A stretch of DNA of 7,727 bases from Bacteroidales bacterium (GTDB lineage: Bacteria > Bacteroidota > Bacteroidia > Bacteroidales > ML635J-15), in assembly GCA_028701945.1 (NCBI GenBank), contig JAQVPT010000170.1, positions 1-7,727 of the forward strand, given 5' to 3'. The notes under the pieces are model-generated. The model was not told the origin of the DNA, ran no database searches, and saw only the letters and a program-made list of their open reading frames with translations. Shown here piece by piece: positions 1 to 6,843 of the stretch. A program made the translations under genes and the position numbers. Position 1 is the first letter of the stretch, and each line of letters opens with the position of its first letter.

Positions 1-1086
1 ATGTTGCAACATGGTTATTTTGAAGAAATATATCATTTCAATGAAACCCCTATATTTAATGATGTTACTGTATCAATTATTATCTTTAAATTTGTTAAAT
101 CTAAGATTAAAAAAACATTTCTTAATCTTACAAAATATTATGGGAATAAAAAATTAACTTCTTCGATTTTAAAGAATCTCAAAGAAAAAAAAGAAGTTGA
201 ATTTGCTGAATATATCGAAATTACGCAGTTTAAAGAAAATGAGAATTGGTTACTTACATCAAATGATGTAAAAAAAGAAATGACATATTTTGAAAATAAA
301 TGCAAAGTAAATGGTTTATCTGAACAAACACTTTTTTCGTCAGAAACAAAATATGTAAGCATTGGAGATATTTGTGATATTGGAAACGGACTTGTAAGCG
401 GCTTAGATAAAGCATTCCAATTAAATGGCGAAGAACTTACAGAAAACGAAAAACAAAATCAATTAAAAGTAGTTAAAGCAAAGGATTTAAAACCTTATAC
501 TTACAAGAATATCACAAATTATATTTTTCTCAATGATATTAATGATGAGCAGATTATCGTAAATGATTTTCCAAATTATTACAACCAATTAATCAAATTT
601 AAAATTAAATTGGAAAAAAGGTATCAATATAATACAGCAATCCCCTATTGGAAATGGGTTTTTTTACGAAACTTCAATCTTTTTAAGAGCAATAAAGACC
701 GCATCTTTGTTCCTTGTAAAGAAAGAATTTCAAACAAAGATTATTTTCGCTTTGCTTATGCAGGGACAGAACTTTTCCCTACGCAAGATGTAACAGCAAT
801 ATTTAAAAAAGAAAAGACAAAAGAAAGTATATTCTATATTTTGTCTTTTTTAAACAATTATCGCGTTTTTCAATGGTTACTACATAATGGTGTTGTAAAA
901 GGGAATATCGTTGAATTTTCAGAAAGACCTATTGCAAGTATTCCATTTAGAAAAATTGACTGGAATAATGAAATTGAAATCGACTTACACAACAAAATTG
1001 TAGAAATGACAAAGGAATATATAAAAAACAATTTTGATGGCGATAGAAATAATATTAGTAAGCTTTTTAACAAATTATTGGATTAA
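1..1086 (+). CDS. hincIIM: HincII-type adenine-N6 DNA methyltransferase, C-terminal part (gene continues left of the window)
   Basis: This is the modification half of a type II restriction-modification system. It should methylate adenine in GTYRAC and so protect host DNA from the nuclease encoded next. The frame is open at the left edge and the ATG at position 1 is taken as an internal methionine: residues 1-35 (HGYFEEIYHFNE..IFNDVTVSIIIF) read like the end of an Eco57I/TaqI-type catalytic domain, and the SAM site and NPPY motif must lie upstream. From about residue 115 the protein resembles a TaqI-like target-recognition domain, with DIGNGLVSGLDKAF (about 125-138), then FRFAYAGTELFPTQDVTAIF, LNNYRVFQWLLHNGVVKGNI and ERPIASIPFRKIDW. 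The HincII enzyme is about 500 residues as I remember it, so roughly 140 are missing here. The gene is visibly richer in A/T than the operon downstream, which fits acquisition by transfer. The family call is firm; specificity is inferred mainly from the neighbouring nuclease. Confidence 0.87.
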   Translation: MLQHGYFEEIYHFNETPIFNDVTVSIIIFKFVKSKIKKTFLNLTKYYGNKKLTSSILKNLKEKKEVEFAEYIEITQFKENENWLLTSNDVKKEMTYFENKCKVNGLSEQTLFSSETKYVSIGDICDIGNGLVSGLDKAFQLNGEELTENEKQNQLKVVKAKDLKPYTYKNITNYIFLNDINDEQIIVNDFPNYYNQLIKFKIKLEKRYQYNTAIPYWKWVFLRNFNLFKSNKDRIFVPCKERISNKDYFRFAYAGTELFPTQDVTAIFKKEKTKESIFYILSFLNNYRVFQWLLHNGVVKGNIVEFSERPIASIPFRKIDWNNEIEIDLHNKIVEMTKEYIKNNFDGDRNNISKLFNKLLD

Positions 1087-1097
1087 AAATATAGAAA

Positions 1098-1859
1098 ATA
1101 GATTATAAAAATATAACTGAAAAATTAAAAGGGACAAGTGTTTCTAAGCCTATTTCAGGAACGTTATCTGGTCATGCAGCAGGTGAGCCTTTTGATAAAC
1201 ACGTTAATGAATTGTTGAAAAACGAATATCCGAATAAAGTATTTAGACAATATGAATATTTGAACTTTTTATTTACAAAGAACACTGATATAATTGGTGT
1301 TGAAGCAAGAAATGCTTTGTTTAATTCACCTACTTTAATGTTTCTTTTAAGTCGAGGTAAAAACGCAACAGATAAATGGAGTATTAATAATCCTTTTGAA
1401 GAAAAACAAAATGATACAGCCGATATTCTTATTGTCGATAATGGGTTTTATGATATTATAGACATAAAAACAAGGAACATCTCAAAAATTGCTCAAGCAC
1501 CAAATATAATTTCAGCATACAAATTGGCTCAAACTTGTGCTAAAATGATAGACAATAGCGAGTTTGATACTTTTGACATTAATTATATAGAAATTGATTG
1601 GATGTTAGAGGACAAAAAATTAGTATGTAAAGACGCTCATTATAGAAAACTATTCAACACAATTCCTTCTGAATTATATATAAATTGGGCTGCTGCAATG
1701 CAAATCCAATTTCATGTTAATTCTTTAAATCAAGACTTCAAAGGTATTCGAGAAGAATGGGCAAGAGCGTATTTAAAGCATTTTGTAAAACAAGCTAAGA
1801 GAAGAGCAAAAGATATGATTGAAAAGTTTGTCAAACCATTTGAAAAATACATTAAATAA
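1098..1859 (+). CDS. hincIIR: HincII-like type II restriction endonuclease (GTYRAC), start codon not canonical
   Basis: The product cuts unmethylated GTYRAC, leaving blunt ends, and defends against incoming DNA. Read from 1098 it is 253 residues, against 258 for HincII as I remember it, and aligns with it along the whole length. Shared blocks include SGTLSGHAAGEPF, FRQYEYLN, NSPTLMFLLSRGK, EEKQNDTADI, APNIISAYKLAQTCAKMIDN, PSELYINWAAAMQIQFHV and KFVKPFEKYI. The catalytic residues fall at Asp109, Asp122 and Lys124 (HincII Asp114, Asp127, Lys129), and the DNA-reading Gln133 and Asn136 match HincII Gln138 and Asn141, a constant offset of five. The frame opens after TAG at 1092-1094, but no ATG, GTG or TTG occurs before TTG 1212, which would delete the conserved N-terminus. 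ATA at 1098 is a provisional start. It lies 11 bases after the methyltransferase stop, so translational coupling is plausible. The gene may instead be silenced by loss of its start. Family call very firm, activity uncertain. Confidence 0.88.
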   Translation: MDYKNITEKLKGTSVSKPISGTLSGHAAGEPFDKHVNELLKNEYPNKVFRQYEYLNFLFTKNTDIIGVEARNALFNSPTLMFLLSRGKNATDKWSINNPFEEKQNDTADILIVDNGFYDIIDIKTRNISKIAQAPNIISAYKLAQTCAKMIDNSEFDTFDINYIEIDWMLEDKKLVCKDAHYRKLFNTIPSELYINWAAAMQIQFHVNSLNQDFKGIREEWARAYLKHFVKQAKRRAKDMIEKFVKPFEKYIK

Positions 1860-1866
1860 TTAGTTC

Positions 1867-1896
1867 TGATGTTTTTCATCGCTGTAAAAAACATCA
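1867..1896. repeat. A/T-rich inverted repeat after the endonuclease gene
   Basis: TGATGTTTTT at 1867-1876 pairs perfectly with AAAAACATCA at 1887-1896 across a 10-base loop. It starts 7 bases after the endonuclease stop codon, between convergent genes. It lacks a GC-rich stem and is followed by A rather than T on the + strand, so it is not a classical intrinsic terminator. It may act as a weak terminator or a 3'-end-stabilising hairpin. Confidence 0.45.
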
Positions 1897-1916
1897 AAAA
1901 AGACAGTAAATTCTAC

Positions 1917-1962
1917 AATACATAAGCAGGATAAATTCGTGAATTTATCCTATTTATGTATT
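1917..1962. terminator. Long inverted repeat, probable bidirectional terminator between convergent genes
   Basis: The inner stem GGATAAATTC (1929-1938) pairs perfectly with GAATTTATCC (1941-1950) around the two bases GT. A second stem outside it, AATACATAA (1917-1925) with TTATGTATT (1954-1962), is also perfect, separated from the first by a symmetric 3-by-3 mismatch. The E3 stop codon (1950-1952 on the - strand) lies inside the structure, so the last codons of that gene form one arm. Its position suits transcription stop in both directions. No strong T-run follows on either side, so the terminator role is inferred from position and symmetry. Confidence 0.6.
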
Positions 1963-3242
1963 GCTTTATCCACAGCCTCAAAACCTGCCTCCATAAATAT
2001 TTCGGAAACTGTTGGATGAGCATGAACCGTTGAGGCTACATCATATATTGTTGCTTCCATCGACATATACGCCGAAGCTTCACCAATCATATCTGTTGCA
2101 TTTTCAGCAATAATTTGTACACCCATAACTTCTCCGTAAATAGGTTCTGACAACAACCGGACTTCTCCTTCTGTATCGCCACTTATTAAGGCCTTACCAT
2201 TTGCACTTAGCGGAAAACTACTAACCTTGTATTCAAAGCCTTCTTCTTTTAAGTTTTTCTCAGTCATACCTAACTGAGCAATTTCGGGATAAGTATATAC
2301 ATTTATCGGATATTTTTTAATATCAAGAACAGCATCTACGCCTTTTATTGAATTTACAACAAACAGTCCATGAGCAGACGCAGCATGAGCGTAAAAAGAT
2401 TTTCCAGTAACATCACCAATTGCATAAATACTTGGCACTGAGCTTACAAGTTTTTCATTAGTCTCAATATAACCTCTTTCAGTAAGTTTTATTTCTATTT
2501 TAGATTCTGGTAAAATAGCTTTACGCAACCTTGTATTTACTTTTACTGCACCATCTGGAATTTCGCTTGGGTCAGAAATAATTTTAATCTTATCCTTTTT
2601 AATTATCTTTTTTATATAATCATTTATGTACTCATCTAAACCGGGTATAAGCTGTTCTTCAGAAGTATAAATATAAACCTCAGCACCAACCAAAGCAGTC
2701 ATTTGAGCCATTTCAACAGTAACTGCACCATGCCCAATAAAGACTATTTTCTCTGGCAAAGTTTCAAGTTTATAAAGCTCTCTTATACCTATTTCATCAT
2801 CTTCGCCCTTTGCAGGATAAGACCCAGTAGCAATAATAATATTTTTCGCAGTAATATTACGATTATTTACAGTAACACTATTTTCAGAATTGATAACTGC
2901 GACCCCCTCAATGGTTTCCACACCATTTTTCTTTAGCAAGAACTCTACGCCCATTGCAAGCTTTGATGATACTGCAAGAGCTTTTCTAACCGCATTGGAC
3001 CAATTAAAACTCAGTTGTTTCTTATCGACACCGTCAATACCATATCTCTTTAAGTCGCCCGCTTTTTTAAACAATTTTGCACTTTCGATTAAAGATTTAG
3101 TAGGAATACAACCCCAAGTGAGGCACATTCCTCCAACTTTTTCTTTTTCGATTATTAGTGTTTTAAGTCCGAGTTGTCCGGCTCTAATTGCTGAAACGTA
3201 TCCTGCAGGTCCTGCTCCTATTATTATAACATCGTAATTCAT
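1950..3242 (-). CDS. lpdA: Dihydrolipoyl dehydrogenase (E3) with a shortened, atypical NAD domain
   Basis: This cytoplasmic FAD flavoprotein reoxidises the dihydrolipoyl arm of E2, normally passing electrons to NAD+. The protein is 430 residues; typical E3 is about 460-475. The FAD fingerprint GAGPAG is at 9-14, the redox disulfide in CLTWGC is Cys40/Cys45, ATGS is at 138-141, the second FAD motif SIYAIGD is at 271-277, and the dyad from the dimer partner is His409/Glu414 in HPTVSE. The NAD segment is unusual: GHGAVT (170-175) has Thr where GxGxxG needs its third Gly, the following strand ends IYTS instead of the usual VVE, and the stretch to RGYI is roughly 25 residues shorter than in E. coli Lpd, with no recognisable GRxPN. 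The ATG at 3242 has an A-rich leader. It is last in the operon, 62 bases after E2. The family is certain; whether it uses NAD+ normally is open. Confidence 0.93.
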   Translation of the reverse strand: MNYDVIIIGAGPAGYVSAIRAGQLGLKTLIIEKEKVGGMCLTWGCIPTKSLIESAKLFKKAGDLKRYGIDGVDKKQLSFNWSNAVRKALAVSSKLAMGVEFLLKKNGVETIEGVAVINSENSVTVNNRNITAKNIIIATGSYPAKGEDDEIGIRELYKLETLPEKIVFIGHGAVTVEMAQMTALVGAEVYIYTSEEQLIPGLDEYINDYIKKIIKKDKIKIISDPSEIPDGAVKVNTRLRKAILPESKIEIKLTERGYIETNEKLVSSVPSIYAIGDVTGKSFYAHAASAHGLFVVNSIKGVDAVLDIKKYPINVYTYPEIAQLGMTEKNLKEEGFEYKVSSFPLSANGKALISGDTEGEVRLLSEPIYGEVMGVQIIAENATDMIGEASAYMSMEATIYDVASTVHAHPTVSEIFMEAGFEAVDKAIHK

Positions 3243-3304
3243 AGTTTTATTTATTTGTTATTAGTTATTAATCAATTAACGCAATTTGTAGTTTAAAGCA
3301 CTCC

Positions 3305-4591
3305 TTACATCAACATTGCTATCGGTTCACCAAGATAAAGCATTATATCGTTAAGAAATCTTGTTACATCGCCACCATCTACAATTCTGTGATCGACAGA
3401 TAAAGATAAAGGTAAATTATTGCCAACTTTTACTTCACCGTCTTTAATTACTGGAGTTTCATAAATTCTACCAATTCCTAAAACACCTGCTTGCGGATAA
3501 TTTATAACTGGAACAGCATATTTACCTCCAATAGACCCATAACTTGTAATAGTAAATGTTCCGTCTTTCATATCCTCTAATCCAATTTTACGGTCTCTAG
3601 CTTTTTCGCTTATTAAAGCAATTTCTGCTGCTAATTCTTTTATAGATTTTTTATCTACATTTTTAATTACTGGCACAATCAATCCATCATCAGTATCAAC
3701 TGCAATTCCGATATTATAATATTTTTTATAAATCATATTACCATTTTCCATATCCATTTCTGAATTCATGGATTTATAGTTTTTCAAAGCTAAAGCAGTT
3801 GCTTTTAAGATAAAAGGTAAATAATTCAATTTCAGATCTTCGGCTGCATATTTTTGTTTAAATTTATTCCGTAATCTTATTAATTCCGTAATTTCGACAT
3901 CGTCAAAAACAGTCATGTGCGCCGCATTATGCTTTGACTGTATCATGTTTTTGGCAATTGTTTTACGAATTTGCGACATTTTTTCGACTTCAACTAAATC
4001 ATTTTCAGTCGATTTTGCTTTTTCTTTTGGAGCAGCATAAGATTCTTGTGATTTGAATTTTTTGATATCATCTTTCATCACTCTGCCACCAGGACCTGTT
4101 CCAGTAACCTGATTTATATCAACGCCCAAATCTTTAGCAATTGCTCTTGCAACTGGTGTAGCGAGAGCTTTTTTCTTAGTGCTTGCTACTTGGGTTTTAT
4201 CAGTCTCGGACATTCCTTCATCAGAAGCAGGCATAAAAGCATTATTTCCAGCAATTTCGAGTGTTCCCACTACTCCAGCACCTTCTTCTTCAACAGCCTC
4301 AGTTTTATTTGCTTCTTCGGTTACAAGTTCTTGGGCATCTTTACCATGTACTCCTTCAATTTCAATTTCGGCAAGTGGATTTCCAACATTTATTGTTTCG
4401 CCTTGTTTACCATAAAGTGCGACAATCGTACCTTCTCTAGGCGAAGGAATATCGGCAACAACTTTATCAGTTTCCATTTTAACAATTGCATCTCCAACTT
4501 TTACTGCTTGTCCCTTTTTGACATACCATTCGAGTATAGTTCCCTCGTCTAGTCCTTCGCCAATATCAGGAAAATTAAATATATATCTCAT
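3305..4591 (-). CDS. pdhC: Dihydrolipoamide acyltransferase (E2) of the 2-oxoacid dehydrogenase complex
   Basis: This is the structural core of the complex. It takes the acyl group from E1 on its lipoyl arm and transfers it to CoA. Domains in the 428 residues are: one lipoyl domain at about 1-80, with the lipoylated Lys43 in METDKVVAD; an acidic, flexible linker at about 85-140; a peripheral-subunit-binding domain at about 142-180 (LATPVARAIAKDLGVDINQV, GTGPGGRV), which holds E1 or E3; a second linker; and the catalytic domain from about 200, ending with DHRIVDG, where His401 and Asp405 are the active-site pair. All expected catalytic features are present. The ATG at 4591 follows the E1-beta stop by 11 bases, so the two are cotranscribed. 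Domain content alone does not separate acetyl- from branched-chain acyltransferase; acetyl is favoured because the E1 subunits look pyruvate-like. Confidence 0.94.
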   Translation of the reverse strand: MRYIFNFPDIGEGLDEGTILEWYVKKGQAVKVGDAIVKMETDKVVADIPSPREGTIVALYGKQGETINVGNPLAEIEIEGVHGKDAQELVTEEANKTEAVEEEGAGVVGTLEIAGNNAFMPASDEGMSETDKTQVASTKKKALATPVARAIAKDLGVDINQVTGTGPGGRVMKDDIKKFKSQESYAAPKEKAKSTENDLVEVEKMSQIRKTIAKNMIQSKHNAAHMTVFDDVEITELIRLRNKFKQKYAAEDLKLNYLPFILKATALALKNYKSMNSEMDMENGNMIYKKYYNIGIAVDTDDGLIVPVIKNVDKKSIKELAAEIALISEKARDRKIGLEDMKDGTFTITSYGSIGGKYAVPVINYPQAGVLGIGRIYETPVIKDGEVKVGNNLPLSLSVDHRIVDGGDVTRFLNDIMLYLGEPIAMLM

Positions 4592-4602
4592 CTTTAGTGT
4601 TT

Positions 4603-5583
4603 TTAGTATTTTACTGTTCTTAAAATCTCATAATAAATTCTCTCGGGGCTTATCATAAAATGATGTTCACCCTTTGGTAACGGAACAATCACATCATAAC
4701 CTGTCAATCTCATAGGCGGTGCTTCAAGATGAAGAAAAGCTTCTTCAATTGCAATACTCGAAACCTCAGCGGCAACGCCAAAAGTCTTTATCGCCTCATG
4801 TACCGTCAATAATCTACCAGTCTTTTTAACAGATTCTGCAATTGTTTCTCTGTCAATTGGATAAATCGTACGTAAATCGATAATTTCAACAGAAATATTA
4901 TCTTTTTTAGCACGGACAGCAGCTTTTTGTACCTCCCGTATCATTGCACCATAAGCAACTACAGTTATATCTGTTCCTTTTTGAAGAACTTTTGCTTTAC
5001 CAATTGGAATTGAAAATTTACCTTCATCAACTTCTTGTTTTATGGCTCTATAAATCCTTTTAGGCTCCATAAAGAACACTGGGTCTGGCGATTCAATTGC
5101 AGCAATCATCAAACCTTTAGCATCATGAGGAGTTGATGGAATCACAACTTTAAGTCCAGGTATATGAGCCCAAATTGCTTCGATACTTTCGGAGTGATGC
5201 TCTAAGGCATTAATTCCTCCACCATAAGGCATTCTAATTACCATGTCAGAGGTATATTTCCCTCTACTCCTGTTTCTCATTCTCGAAACGTGGCTAACAA
5301 TTTGATTAAAAGCTGGATTTGCAAATCCTGAAAATTGCATTTCAATTACAGGTTTTAATCCTGCTATCGACATACCAACTGCAGTACCAGCAATTGCAGA
5401 TTCTGCTAATGGGGAATCAAAAACACGTTCAACTCCATATTTTTTTTGCAATCCTTCGGTTACACGAAAAACGCCTCCTTCAACTCCAACATCTTCACCG
5501 TAAACGATTACATTTTTATCTTCTCTGAGTTTTATATCTAATGCGTCGTTAATCGCATTTACCATATTCATTACTTTTTTCAT
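4603..5583 (-). CDS. pdhB: Pyruvate (2-oxoacid) dehydrogenase E1 component, beta subunit
   Basis: This subunit pairs with E1-alpha in an alpha2beta2 thiamine-diphosphate enzyme that decarboxylates the 2-oxo acid and reductively acylates the lipoyl group of E2. The 326 residues follow the usual beta plan. The N-terminal pyrimidine-binding domain has MVNAINDAL, GEDVG (29-33), GGVFR and SPLAESAIAG, where Glu61 is the likely residue contacting the thiamine ring. These are followed by EMQFSGF, GGGINALEHHSES with the His pair at 129-130, and PGLKVVIPSTPHDAKGL. The C-terminal transketolase-like domain has ITVVAYGAM, VEIIDLRTIYPID and the VHEA region. Similarity to Bacillus PdhB, as I remember it, is strong and end to end. 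The ATG at 5583 lies 18 bases after the E1-alpha stop, behind an A-rich leader. The alternative is a branched-chain 2-oxoacid dehydrogenase. Confidence 0.94.
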   Translation of the reverse strand: MKKVMNMVNAINDALDIKLREDKNVIVYGEDVGVEGGVFRVTEGLQKKYGVERVFDSPLAESAIAGTAVGMSIAGLKPVIEMQFSGFANPAFNQIVSHVSRMRNRSRGKYTSDMVIRMPYGGGINALEHHSESIEAIWAHIPGLKVVIPSTPHDAKGLMIAAIESPDPVFFMEPKRIYRAIKQEVDEGKFSIPIGKAKVLQKGTDITVVAYGAMIREVQKAAVRAKKDNISVEIIDLRTIYPIDRETIAESVKKTGRLLTVHEAIKTFGVAAEVSSIAIEEAFLHLEAPPMRLTGYDVIVPLPKGEHHFMISPERIYYEILRTVKY

Positions 5584-5601
5584 TTCTTATTTGTTTTAAT
5601 A

Positions 5602-6702
5602 TTAAACATTGGTTTTTAGAGATAATTCTTTCCATTTAAGAAATTTCTCGTGCTCTACCATTTGTTGTTTAAGGTCATCTGGCATATCGCCATAAGTATA
5701 TTTAAATATATCCTCTAATGGATATGCTCCAAAGTTTTCAGCTTCAATAAACTGCCTGTCTATTTCTTTTTTGTAATCCTCAATTAAGGTTTCTTCATCC
5801 TTATCTGTGAAAAGCTTTTGCGATTTTAAATAGGATTTTAGCCTTTTTAATGGGTCTTTTACATCCCACTCATCTTCTTCTTCTTTTGTTCTATATTTTG
5901 AAGGATCGTCGGAAGTTGTATGTGCTCCTTTTCGATAAGTTACTGCTTCAATTAAGACAGGTCCATTACCAGCTTTAGCATACTCGGCAGATTCTTTTAC
6001 TGCTTTATACATTGCAAAAAAATCGTTTCCATCAACCTGAATTCCTTTTATTCCGTAAGCATACGACTTAATCGCTACTCCATCAGAAGCGGTTTGCATT
6101 CTGAAAGGAGTTGATATTCCATATTGATTATTTTGCACAATAAAAACTACTGGAGCTTTCCACACTCCTGCAAAGTTTAAAGCTTCATGAAAATCACCCT
6201 CAGAGGTACCTCCATCGCCAACAAAAGTGTAAACGACCTGATCTTTTTTATTGTATTTTATCTCATAACCAATACCGACAGCATGCAATAACTGCGATGC
6301 AATTGGAACAGCATAGGGAACAAAATTCTTAGCATTTTTAAAATTTACGCCTTCTTCATAACCCATAAAATACAGAAAAATTTCTTTTAAAGTAGCTCCT
6401 TTTGCAAGATAAGCACCCAGTTCTCTAAAAGCGGGGACTAACCAATCTTCATCTCTCATAATCCTCGCAACAGCACCACTTATCGCTTCTTGTCCATAAT
6501 TTGGTGGATAAGTAAATATTCGTCCTTGCCTTTGATAGCTCACAGTCATATTATCTGCTGTTCGTGCAAACAACATGTTTTTATATGATTCTAATATTTC
6601 AGCATTATCAATATCTGGCATAAACTTCTTGTTAATAATTTTGCCGTCATTGTCCATTACCTGAAACATATTTTTTTTAATTGGGTCGTATTCTTTGAAC
6701 AT
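5602..6702 (-). CDS. pdhA: Pyruvate (2-oxoacid) dehydrogenase E1 component, alpha subunit
   Basis: This is the first gene of the four-gene operon and the pyrophosphate-binding half of E1. The thiamine-diphosphate motif runs from GDGGTSEGD (Gly162-Asp163-Gly164) to QNNQYGIST (Asn191-Asn192), with the normal spacing and the EALNFAGVWKAPVVFIVQNN core between. RQGRIFTYPPNYGQEA (58-72) and PIASQLLHAVG (133-143) match the family, and the regulatory/active-site loop reads YRKGAHTTSDDPSKYR (256-271) with His261. The 366-residue length is normal. The N-terminal lead (FQVMDNDGKIINKKFMP) and the AHTTSDDPSKYR loop resemble Bacillus-type pyruvate dehydrogenase more than branched-chain enzymes, so pyruvate is the preferred substrate, though not proven. 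The ATG at 6702 is the first plausible start after a 141-base divergent intergenic region, which should hold the operon promoter. Confidence 0.94.
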   Translation of the reverse strand: MFKEYDPIKKNMFQVMDNDGKIINKKFMPDIDNAEILESYKNMLFARTADNMTVSYQRQGRIFTYPPNYGQEAISGAVARIMRDEDWLVPAFRELGAYLAKGATLKEIFLYFMGYEEGVNFKNAKNFVPYAVPIASQLLHAVGIGYEIKYNKKDQVVYTFVGDGGTSEGDFHEALNFAGVWKAPVVFIVQNNQYGISTPFRMQTASDGVAIKSYAYGIKGIQVDGNDFFAMYKAVKESAEYAKAGNGPVLIEAVTYRKGAHTTSDDPSKYRTKEEEDEWDVKDPLKRLKSYLKSQKLFTDKDEETLIEDYKKEIDRQFIEAENFGAYPLEDIFKYTYGDMPDDLKQQMVEHEKFLKWKELSLKTNV

Positions 6703-6731
6703 AGTTTTTTGTATTTATAATTTGTATTAAT

Positions 6732-6786
6732 AACAAAGATTAAGTGAAATTGTTTAAGTTAATGCTATTCTGCTACAACAAAGATT
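6732..6786. repeat. Pair of 10-bp direct repeats in the divergent promoter region
   Basis: AACAAAGATT occurs at 6732-6741 and again at 6777-6786, 45 bp apart start to start, between the divergent pdhA and PHP genes. On the - strand each reads AATCTTTGTT. The copies could be two -7-like promoter boxes or a regulator's half-sites. In such AT-rich DNA chance is possible. Confidence 0.4.
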
Positions 6787-6807
6787 TAAACTATCTTTAA
6801 ATTTCAA
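6779..6807 (-). promoter_or_regulatory. Candidate promoter of the pdhABC-lpd operon
   Basis: On the - strand TTG (6807-6805) is followed after 18 bases by AATCTTTG (6786-6779), one base off the Bacteroidetes -7 consensus TAnnTTTG. It would start transcription about 70 bases before the E1-alpha ATG. A second copy of the -7-like box at 6741-6734 lacks a TTG at the right distance. No exact match to the consensus exists on this strand between 6703 and 6843, so the call is tentative. Confidence 0.3.
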
Positions 6808-6831
6808 AAATCAATATTTTAGTTAATTTTG
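6802..6831 (+). promoter_or_regulatory. Bacteroidetes-type promoter of the PHP-domain gene
   Basis: TAATTTTG at 6824-6831 matches the Bacteroidetes -7 element TAnnTTTG exactly. The -33 position, 19 bases upstream, has TTT (6802-6804) rather than TTG. The box lies 12 bases before the ATG at 6844, so the transcript would have a very short A-rich leader. This is the best promoter match in the window. Confidence 0.5.
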
Positions 6832-6843
6832 CAAAAAAAACTG

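Noticed and set aside
1..3. ATG at the left edge as the methyltransferase start
   Set aside because: The SAM-binding and NPPY catalytic motifs would be absent, and the first residues read as the middle of the catalytic domain, so the gene must continue to the left.
138..1073. Open frames on the - strand inside the methyltransferase gene (138-362, 870-1073)
   Set aside because: They are antisense to a conserved gene, low in complexity and show no family motif.
1037..1108. A short + strand frame (ATG 1037 to TAA 1106-1108) that could feed the endonuclease frame by a +1 shift at TTA-TAA-A
   Set aside because: Its peptide does not resemble the HincII N-terminus, and there is no clear stimulatory signal as in prfB; kept only as a remote possibility.
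1212..1859. TTG at 1212 as the true endonuclease start, giving a 215-residue protein
   Set aside because: It would drop the conserved N-terminal SGTLSGHAAGEPF block, which is encoded in the same frame upstream, and nothing like a ribosome-binding site precedes it.
1..1859. A larger multi-gene defence system at the left edge
   Set aside because: Only a two-gene type II pair is visible; no helicase, BREX, CBASS, toxin-antitoxin or CRISPR element is seen inside the window.
3243..3304. Possible separate promoter for E3 in the 62-base gap after E2
   Set aside because: There is no TAnnTTTG box on the - strand and no clear terminator hairpin; an AT-rich spacer within one operon explains it.
2703..5528. 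Open + strand frames inside the dehydrogenase operon (2703-2936, 2890-3237, 4179-4415, 4190-4552, 5319-5528)
   Set aside because: Each lies opposite a well-conserved coding region, and their sequences are Ser/Phe- or Leu/Gln-rich translations of the complementary strand.
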